Origin: Elusimicrobiota bacterium
GTDB taxonomy: Bacteria; CG03
NCBI GenBank assembly: GCA_021161625.1
Contig: JAGHAG010000025.1
Span: 1 to 8,976 of the forward strand
Reading direction: 5' to 3'
DNA: 8,976 nt
Shown: piece by piece, positions 1-4,503 of the stretch
How positions within the stretch are numbered: the first letter of the stretch is position 1
Layout of the letters: the number at the start of each line of letters is the position of its first letter
The notes under the pieces: model-generated
Told to the model about the DNA's origin: nothing
The model's database searches: none
What the model saw: the letters and a program-made list of their open reading frames with translations, nothing else
Position numbers and translations under genes: made by a program

Positions 1-94
1 AACACGATTTTAATTTGCATTTACCCTTCTCCAAGCATTCTCACATCTCTTTAACTTTATCTCTCATGCATAGAGGGCTGGGCGGCCTTTCAGG

Positions 95-123
95 CATCCA
101 GCCCTTTTGTAAAGGGCTGGATG
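95..123. repeat. Perfect palindrome, CCAGCCC family, copy A
   Basis: Positions 95-107 and 111-123 are exact reverse complements (13-bp stem) around a TGT loop. The core is CCAGCCC, a 9-nt centre TTTTGTAAA, then GGGCTGG. A third GGGCTGG lies at 75-81 and could pair with 98-104 instead. It sits about 140 bp past the dprA stop. No T-run follows on either strand, so it does not look like a standard intrinsic terminator. A related palindrome in the opposite orientation lies at 4244-4268. Confidence 0.75.
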
Positions 124-145
124 GGTTAAAAAGTTGACAAGTTGA

Positions 146-198
146 TAAATCCCCCCTCTCAATCTCCCCCCTAAAAGGGGGGAGAAACAGTAGGGGGT
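146..198. repeat. Dispersed 53-bp C/G-tract palindromic element, copy 1
   Basis: The element starts TAAATCCCCCC and ends AGTAGGGGGT. It contains an inner hairpin with 9-bp arms (163-171 TCTCCCCCC and 177-185 GGGGGGAGA) and a TAAAA loop. A second copy at 8231-8283 in the same orientation matches at 51 of 53 positions, and both differences fall in the loop. C-tracts at the left end and G-tracts at the right end could extend the pairing. There is no coding capacity, so if it is mobile it would have to be moved in trans, like a miniature element or a REP-type repeat. Confidence 0.8.
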
Positions 199-202
199 CC
201 CC

Positions 203-258
203 TTTTTCACTTTTCAACTTTTCTACTTTTCCACTTGTCATCTTGTTTACTTGTCATC
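203..258. repeat. Degenerate 8-bp tandem array
   Basis: Seven successive 8-bp units start at 203, 211, 219, 227, 235, 243 and 251. The first four follow TTTTCNAC with one deviation, and the last three follow TTGTCATC or TTGTTTAC. The 12-mer ACTTGTCATCTT occurs exactly at 233-244 and 249-260. On the other side of the 53-bp palindrome, 131-146 holds two octamers (AAGTTGAC, AAGTTGAT) that are the same word on the opposite strand. The array ends just before the dprA stop codon and is probably part of the 3' untranslated region of that operon. Confidence 0.7.
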
Positions 259-261
259 TTT

Positions 262-1344
262 CTATTTTTTTCTCACAAATTTTCCACCTGGATATGTCTC
301 TATAAATCCATATATTTGAAGTTCTGTCAATAGTTTGAAAATTTCCGGAGTGGAAAAGTTTGTTTTTGCCTTTATTTCATCAAAAAGAATCGGCTTAAAA
401 CCTATCACATCATAAACAAGCTTCTGGTTTCTTGTGAGGTTGAGATTTTCCTGCTTATTGATTTCCTTTTTTTCAGCAAACTCCATGGGAAGTTCTATCT
501 CTTCCATTATATCCTCAATGGATGTGAGAAGTTTTGCCCCTTCTTTTATCAGATTAAAACAACCCTGAAAAGTTTTCTCAAAAATTTCTCCACAGCAAGC
601 CCATACTTCTCTTCCCTGCTCCAACGCAAAATCAGCAGTTATAAGGGCACCGCTTCTGCTGGGCGCTTCCATCACACAGACACCAAAACAAATCCCGCTT
701 ATAATGCGGTTCCTTTCTGGAAAGTTTCTTTTGAGAGGTTGCGTTCCGCAGGGATATTCACTTACAATGGCTCCATTTTCAACAATTTTCTGCACAAGGT
801 TCTTGTTTTCAGGGGGATAAACCACATCTATTCCTGAACCAAATACTGCAATTGTTTTTCCCCTGTTTTCAATTGCAGTTTTGTGAGCAATGGTGTCAAT
901 TCCCCTTGCAAAACCGCTTACAATGTGAAAATTTCTTCTTACAAGTTCTTCACAAAAATGCTGGGTTATTCTTCTGCCGTAGGGAGTGTATCTTCTTGTT
1001 CCTACAATTGCTATCATCCTTTCTGAATCTTTTGGAATTGTCCCCTTTATCCTTAAAAAAAGAGGTGGGTGTTTTATTTCACGCAGGAGTTTTGGATATT
1101 CTTCATCCTCAATAAAAACAGTTTTTATTTTTTCTTTTTTCATAATTGAAAGTTCTTCATCAAGGGCTTTTATTTTTTCATTGAAATCTATTTTTCTGCC
1201 TGTAATTTTTTTGAAAAAATCCTCTCCCTGAATTTCTATTTCAAATGGGTTTTTGTTAAAGAGATACAATTCCATCAATAGAATCTGGTTCAATCCCTTC
1301 ACAAGGGAAAATTCAATCCATTTTGTTTTTTCTTTTTCGGTCAT
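262..1344 (-). CDS. dprA: DNA-processing protein DprA (ssDNA-binding RecA loader)
   Basis: DprA (Smf) binds incoming single-stranded DNA in the cytoplasm and loads RecA during natural transformation. The protein has 360 residues, normal for the family. Residues 1-60 form a short helical N-terminal region. The Rossmann-like core spans about 75-275, with IAIVGTRR (111-118), SGFARGIDTIAH (143-154), GSGIDVVYPPEN (169-180), the FPERNRIISG stretch (208-217) and EAPSRSGALITA (226-237). Residues 302-358 look like the C-terminal winged-helix domain. The segment that usually reads close to VPG is here ACCG (249-252), followed by QGCFNLIKEGA, so it is cysteine-rich. The ATG overlaps the stop of the upstream gene as ATGA and has no clear Shine-Dalgarno sequence, so translation is probably coupled. 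It is the last gene of a four-gene unit. Family identity is very secure; a role in competence is inferred, since no uptake genes are visible. Confidence 0.96.
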   Translation of the reverse strand: MTEKEKTKWIEFSLVKGLNQILLMELYLFNKNPFEIEIQGEDFFKKITGRKIDFNEKIKALDEELSIMKKEKIKTVFIEDEEYPKLLREIKHPPLFLRIKGTIPKDSERMIAIVGTRRYTPYGRRITQHFCEELVRRNFHIVSGFARGIDTIAHKTAIENRGKTIAVFGSGIDVVYPPENKNLVQKIVENGAIVSEYPCGTQPLKRNFPERNRIISGICFGVCVMEAPSRSGALITADFALEQGREVWACCGEIFEKTFQGCFNLIKEGAKLLTSIEDIMEEIELPMEFAEKKEINKQENLNLTRNQKLVYDVIGFKPILFDEIKAKTNFSTPEIFKLLTELQIYGFIETYPGGKFVRKK

Positions 1345-2483
1345 GTTTTTACTTTTTCATTCTGGCTTTCAATTTCCTTAAACGCTTTCTGGGCAGAGAG
1401 GGAAACAGCAACATCCCCGTCGTCCGCAAGTTTTTTTAAGATGTTTATTGCATCGCGGCTCTTTATCTGTGAACACGCCCAGACACAGGACAACCTCATC
1501 CATCGGTCAAATGAAACAGACATTTCCTTTAAAATTTTTAATGCTACTTGTGGTTTTACTTTATAAATTGCCTTTGCCACATTTGCCCTGACCCTGTTGT
1601 TGGGATAATCAGCGTATTTCATTGCAAAAGTTAGCCGTTCTCTGTCATCAAGAAATTTTTCAGAAAGTTCAACAGCATCTGCAATTAACCTTGGCACAGG
1701 ATTTATGTCAGTAAATGCTCTACCCTCTTCAATGATTTTTATGTTAATGTCATCAGGAATTTCATCAAGTTTTAAAAGATAAAAAATTTCCTTTGCCCTT
1801 TGTTTGCCAAGTTCTTTTATCAGAATATCCCCTTCTCTTTTCAGTGTGCTTGCGAGCTCAAGTTTTCTTTTAATGTTTTCCTCAAGAATAAGACGCTTTC
1901 TTTTTCTTCTGTATGAGTAAACAAAAAAAATGCCTGCTGCCAGTATAAGATTTAATACAAAACTGAGCCAGACCCACGAAGGAATTCTGAAAACTTCCTT
2001 TTCTTTCACAATTTCTTTTGTTTTGTAAATCTCTCTGTATTTGATTTTTTCTTTTGGTTTTTTAAGCCCAACACTCGGGGGTTTTATTTTGGGCGTTTTT
2101 GGAGGTGTAATTTTCAAATTCTTTAGTTTTGGCGGTGCAATTTTGACTTCTTGTTTTTCAAGTTTTGGTTTTTCAAGTTTTCTTGTTGCAAGATATAAAT
2201 CTCTTGCCTTTGTGTTTGACGGGTCTATCTGATATGCTTTCTTTGCCCATTTGTGTGCTTCTTCATCGTTTCCCTTGTTGAGATTCTGGCGGGTAAGTTC
2301 CATTGCAATTCTTTGATAAAGTTGTTTTGCTTTTCCGTCTTCTGGATTTTCTTTTAAATAGGAAGAAAGATATTTTTCTGCCTCAACAAAATTTCCACGA
2401 ACAAATTCCTTTGAAGCATTTATAAATTCTTTCTGTCCGAAAAGACTTCCAGCAAGTAAAAAGAAGATGAAAAGAAATCTCAT
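1341..2483 (-). CDS. Bitopic membrane protein: external TPR, internal HEAT-like repeats
   Basis: No named family is recognised, but the layout is clear in the 380 residues. Residues 1-16 are a signal peptide or N-terminal anchor. Residues 18-100 look like TPR helices (for example KGNDEEAHKWAKKAYQIDP, 70-88). Residues 102-148 form a Pro/Lys-rich linker with repeated KxxPPK-type words. Residues 169-190 are a transmembrane helix followed by RRKRKR, which by the positive-inside rule puts the C-terminus in the cytoplasm. Residues 195-235 are charged and helical. About 285-372 looks like two or three HEAT-type repeats (PNNRVRANVAKAIYKV and similar). The protein would place a protein-binding surface on each side of the inner membrane. 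It overlaps the kinase stop and the dprA start by 4 nt each, suggesting a scaffold or regulatory partner of the kinase. That role is inference. Confidence 0.88.
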   Translation of the reverse strand: MRFLFIFFLLAGSLFGQKEFINASKEFVRGNFVEAEKYLSSYLKENPEDGKAKQLYQRIAMELTRQNLNKGNDEEAHKWAKKAYQIDPSNTKARDLYLATRKLEKPKLEKQEVKIAPPKLKNLKITPPKTPKIKPPSVGLKKPKEKIKYREIYKTKEIVKEKEVFRIPSWVWLSFVLNLILAAGIFFVYSYRRKRKRLILEENIKRKLELASTLKREGDILIKELGKQRAKEIFYLLKLDEIPDDINIKIIEEGRAFTDINPVPRLIADAVELSEKFLDDRERLTFAMKYADYPNNRVRANVAKAIYKVKPQVALKILKEMSVSFDRWMRLSCVWACSQIKSRDAINILKKLADDGDVAVSLSAQKAFKEIESQNEKVKT

Positions 2484-3418
2484 CTGAATAAAAGAAACAA
2501 TTTTATGAGAATGAAAACCGCAATAAAAAGCAGGCAGATGACAATAATAAAAAACCAGTCTATTTCCTTTTTTCTGTAGGCAATTGCCTGCTTTGCAACG
2601 CGGGATATTGCAAACCCAAAAGCAGAAGCAGTGGAAAATCTTGAATCTTTTTCAAGAGAAATGCTTTTCATTGCAATTTCTTCAAGTTTGGGATGTATGT
2701 GGCGGTTGTAAAACGAAATTTTTTTAGGAGTGATTTTACTTCTGGGATTTGATGCAAATGAGATAAGTTCTGTTTCTGTATAGGGGAGCCTTCCTGTAAG
2801 CATCTGATAAAAAATCACCCCTGCTGAGAAAACATCGCATTCAGAGGAAATATCTCCATTTATCCTCTGTGGACTCATATACGCAACCGTACCGCCGACC
2901 GCAAGCAGATTTTTCCAGAGTGTATATTTTGAATTCCTGTAATATGAAAGACCAAAATCTATTATTTTAATCTCGTTTCCCCTAACAACAAGAATGTTCT
3001 GCGGTTTTAAATCCTGATGAATAACCCCTTTTGAGTGCATGTGTTCAATCGCATCTAAAAGCTGTAAGATTATGTAAATTGCGTTTTTAACCGTAAGTCT
3101 TCTATGCTTTAAAATGAATTCATCAAGAGTTATTCCTTCAATGTATTCCATAACCTGATAGTAAAAACTTCTTTCCTCAGGTGGGGGATATATTCTGGCA
3201 ATATTTCTGTGATCCAGAAGGAGTCCTATTTCCTCTTCTTTTTTCATCCTCAGTATTGCCTCGTTTTTGTTTATGATATCTTCTTTTAAAACCTTTATTG
3301 CAACAGTTCTGTTTTCCTTTAAATCGTGTGCTTTATAGATGAGGGACATCCCTCCTGCTCTCGGCAGGGAAACAATTCTGTATCTGTTATCAAGAATAAT
3401 ACCAGGATTGATGTTCAT
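2480..3418 (-). CDS. Hanks-type Ser/Thr protein kinase with C-terminal membrane anchor
   Basis: The kinase domain covers about residues 10-270 of 312. Visible motifs are VAIK with Lys42, candidate helix-C Glu at 61-63, catalytic loop HQDLKPQN (134-141; Asp136, Lys138, Asn141), DFG (154-156), GTVAYMSPQRI (176-186), DVFSAGV (195-201) and the late Arg in KDSRFSTA (257-264). Residues 288-309 are one strongly hydrophobic helix, and only a few residues follow it. The enzyme is therefore a tail-anchored cytoplasmic kinase with no outside sensor such as PASTA domains. Three motifs are atypical: the glycine loop reads RAGGMS (20-25), HRD is HQD, and APE is SPQ. The residues needed for chemistry remain, so activity is likely but not certain. 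The start overlaps the phosphoesterase stop as ATGA and has a good Shine-Dalgarno sequence (GGAG, 8 nt upstream). The substrate is unknown; neighbouring proteins are obvious candidates. Confidence 0.95.
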   Translation of the reverse strand: MNINPGIILDNRYRIVSLPRAGGMSLIYKAHDLKENRTVAIKVLKEDIINKNEAILRMKKEEEIGLLLDHRNIARIYPPPEERSFYYQVMEYIEGITLDEFILKHRRLTVKNAIYIILQLLDAIEHMHSKGVIHQDLKPQNILVVRGNEIKIIDFGLSYYRNSKYTLWKNLLAVGGTVAYMSPQRINGDISSECDVFSAGVIFYQMLTGRLPYTETELISFASNPRSKITPKKISFYNRHIHPKLEEIAMKSISLEKDSRFSTASAFGFAISRVAKQAIAYRKKEIDWFFIIVICLLFIAVFILIKLFLLFR

Positions 3419-4149
3419 ACACCTCTCTCCAGACGCTGGATTAAAAATTCAGGAAGACGTACTTCTCTCATCTGCTGTTGAACCTTGGCAATGTCATAAT
3501 CAACTCTGTGATAGGTAATCTGAGAAGTTTCTTCTTCGTAAACAACACATGAGGATTTTGGATTTCCGTCTCTCGGCTGACCGACTGAACCAACATTTAC
3601 AAGATATTTTGAACCGTCTTCAAGAAAAATGGGCTTTTCAGGGATTGGTGGAATAATGTCCACAACTCCTGATATTCCCCTGAATATAAGTGGCTGATGG
3701 GTGTGACCAACAAAGAGAATTTTTCTCGCCTGTTTTTTCATTGAAGGGATATAGTCGCTTGTGTTTAGAATATACTCATCAAGAGGGTCTCTCAAAGAGC
3801 CGTGAACCACAATAAAATCCGCTCCGCCAAGTTTGTAATCCAGACCCATTAGAAAATTCACAGAAACATCGGACAAAACCTCTCTCGTCCACTTAATTGC
3901 AATTCGGGCATCTTCATTAAATTTTGTAATGTCTTCAAGACCAAGAGCAGCCCAGTCGTGATTACCACACACGCAGGCAATTTTATCCCCGAGAGATAAA
4001 ATTTTTTCAATACATTCATTTGGTTTTGGACCGTATCCAACAATGTCACCACAGCAGATAAATTTATCCACACGGGATTCCAGAAATTCAAGAACCCTTT
4101 CAAGTGCTTCAAAATTTCCATGAATATCAGAAAAAATCCCTATTTTCAT
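3415..4149 (-). CDS. Calcineurin-like metallophosphoesterase (YfcE/MJ0936-like group)
   Basis: The 244-residue protein is a single metallophosphoesterase domain. All five metal-site motifs are present: SDIHGN (7-12; Asp8, His10), GDIVGYG (34-40; Asp35), GNHD (62-65; Asn63, His64), VHGS (115-118; His116) and GHTHQP (148-153; His149, His151). Such enzymes bind two metal ions and hydrolyse phosphomono- or diesters. This subgroup includes small proteins active on nucleotides, model esters or phosphoproteins, so the substrate cannot be named from sequence. There is no signal peptide, so it is cytoplasmic. It is the first gene of the four-gene unit. No Shine-Dalgarno sequence precedes its ATG, and a promoter-like pair lies very close upstream. 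Coupling with a Ser/Thr kinase makes a phosphoprotein phosphatase role possible, in place of the PP2C enzyme usual for such kinases; this is inference. Confidence 0.95.
   Translation of the reverse strand: MKIGIFSDIHGNFEALERVLEFLESRVDKFICCGDIVGYGPKPNECIEKILSLGDKIACVCGNHDWAALGLEDITKFNEDARIAIKWTREVLSDVSVNFLMGLDYKLGGADFIVVHGSLRDPLDEYILNTSDYIPSMKKQARKILFVGHTHQPLIFRGISGVVDIIPPIPEKPIFLEDGSKYLVNVGSVGQPRDGNPKSSCVVYEEETSQITYHRVDYDIAKVQQQMREVRLPEFLIQRLERGV
3422..3430 (-). promoter_or_regulatory. Ribosome binding site of the kinase gene
   Basis: The minus strand reads GGAGAGAGG, then TGT, then ATG. The GGAG core lies 8 nt from the start codon. It falls inside the last codons of the metallophosphoesterase gene. 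It is the only strong Shine-Dalgarno sequence among the starts in this window and supports the kinase start at 3418. Confidence 0.6.
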
Positions 4150-4154
4150 GGCTT

Positions 4155-4183
4155 ATTTTATAAAACCCCATACAAAATTTCAA
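4155..4183 (-). promoter_or_regulatory. Candidate sigma70-type promoter, possibly leaderless
   Basis: On the minus strand a -35-like TTGAAA (4178-4183) and a -10-like TAAAAT (4155-4160) are separated by 17 nt. Each differs from consensus at one position. The -10 box ends 5 nt before the ATG of the metallophosphoesterase gene, so transcription would start at or next to the start codon. That fits the lack of a Shine-Dalgarno sequence. An overlapping TATAAA (4157-4162) is an alternative -10 box with 15-nt spacing. The background is AT-rich, so chance matches are easy. Confidence 0.35.
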
Positions 4184-4194
4184 AAATTCCCTTC

Positions 4195-4236
4195 CATTTT
4201 TCATCTCTCATTTTTAATTTGTCATTTGTCACTTTT
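4195..4236. repeat. Degenerate 7-bp tandem array
   Basis: Six consecutive 7-bp units start at 4195, 4202, 4209, 4216, 4223 and 4230. Most resemble CATTTKT: CATTTTT occurs at 4195 and 4209, and CATTTGT at 4223. The array abuts the GC-rich palindrome at 4244-4268. The same ATTTTTC word occurs twice in tandem at 8212-8225, beside another palindrome. Confidence 0.6.
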
Positions 4237-4243
4237 AACCCCG

Positions 4244-4268
4244 CCCAGCTCCGCTAAGCGGGGCTGGG
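4244..4268. repeat. GC-rich palindrome, CCAGCCC family, copy B (inverted)
   Basis: Arms 4244-4254 and 4258-4268 pair over 11 positions, including one T-G wobble on the plus strand, around a TAA loop. On the minus strand it reads CCAGCCC, a 9-nt centre CGCTTAGCG, then GAGCTGG. It matches the palindrome at 95-123 in arm sequence, centre length and the following GGTTAAAA flank. A run of five T follows on the plus strand only, where there is no gene to terminate. Confidence 0.7.
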
Positions 4269-4349
4269 TTTTTAACTTTTCACTTTTAACTTTTAATTTC
4301 CTTTATCACTTCGTCACTTTATCACCTTGTCACTTTATTTTCTTGTCTC
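4269..4349. repeat. Mixed 7- and 8-bp tandem array
   Basis: After the palindrome come an 8-bp unit TTTTTAAC (4269) and 7-bp units TTTTCAC (4277) and TTTTAAC (4284). A clean octamer run then starts at 4302, 4310, 4318, 4326, 4334 and 4342. Four of these end in TCAC: TTTATCAC occurs at both 4302 and 4318, with TTCGTCAC and CTTGTCAC between and after. The words resemble those of the array at 203-258. Confidence 0.65.
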
Positions 4350-4356
4350 CATTCTT

Positions 4357-4374
4357 GGCGAATGGTAATTCGCC
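4357..4374. repeat. Short palindrome GGCGAAT/ATTCGCC
   Basis: A 7-bp stem (4357-4363 GGCGAAT with 4368-4374 ATTCGCC) encloses a GGTA loop. Its compactness and its place among other palindromes suggest a small dispersed repeat, but only one copy is in the window. Confidence 0.45.
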
Positions 4375-4395
4375 CGCTACACTTCCGACTTCTGG

Positions 4396-4415
4396 ATTCC
4401 TGCTTCCGCAGGAAT
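4396..4415. repeat. 20-bp palindrome ATTCCTGC/GCAGGAAT, dRS3-like
   Basis: An 8-bp perfect stem (4396-4403 with 4408-4415) encloses a TTCC loop. The form, ATTCC and GGAAT ends spaced to 20 bp, resembles the dRS3 repeat of Neisseria (ATTCCC, eight bases, GGGAAT) and similar short repeats in other bacteria. Homology is not claimed. A small inverted repeat GACATTTTGTC follows at 4416-4426. Confidence 0.5.
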
Positions 4416-4426
4416 GACATTTTGTC

Positions 4427-4489
4427 TATCCTCTATCCACTGTCCTCTGTCCACTTTTTACTAACCTCTATGAACTATGAACTGTGAAC
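4427..4489. repeat. Nine-unit degenerate 7-bp tandem array
   Basis: Nine uninterrupted 7-bp units start every 7 nt from 4427. The first four follow TRTCCNC (TATCCTC, TATCCAC and their TG- versions), the middle two are divergent, and the last three are TRTGAAC (4469, 4476, 4483). On the transcribed minus strand, units 1 to 4 give GGA triplets spaced 7 nt apart. The array ends 14 nt from the amidase stop codon, so it should be in the amidase 3' untranslated region. Its period resembles the short tandem heptamers known from cyanobacteria and large sulfur bacteria. Confidence 0.7.
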
Positions 4490-4503
4490 TATTTTTTGCA
4501 TTT

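Larger units (their letters stand above)
4150..4503. other. 354-bp non-coding region of palindromes and short tandem arrays
   Basis: No credible gene lies between the metallophosphoesterase start and the amidase stop. From low to high coordinates it contains the candidate promoter (4155-4183), a heptamer array (4195-4236), a GC-rich palindrome (4244-4268), 7- and 8-bp arrays (4269-4349), two further hairpins (4357-4374 and 4396-4415) and a second heptamer array (4427-4489). No hairpin is followed by a T-run in the minus direction, so the end of the amidase transcript is not obvious. Confidence 0.8.

Noticed and set aside
163..185. Terminator of the dprA operon
   Set aside because: The hairpin is strong, but the minus strand continues with TTGAGAGGGGGG and no U-run. 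The same element also lies upstream of polA, so it is a dispersed repeat first.
41..241. A 66-residue open frame on the minus strand downstream of dprA
   Set aside because: It is made of the palindromic element and the octamer array, so its coding appearance is a by-product of repeats.
4244..4273. Intrinsic terminator (GC hairpin plus five T)
   Set aside because: The T-run is on the plus strand, but no plus-strand gene precedes it. In the transcribed minus direction the hairpin is followed by CGGGGTTAAAAG, so it is better explained as a repeat family member.
4195..4349. CRISPR-like array
   Set aside because: Units are 7-8 bp with no spacers, and no cas genes are nearby.
4148..4417. An 89-residue open frame on the plus strand
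   Set aside because: It is built almost entirely from tandem words and palindromes and starts inside the metallophosphoesterase start region.
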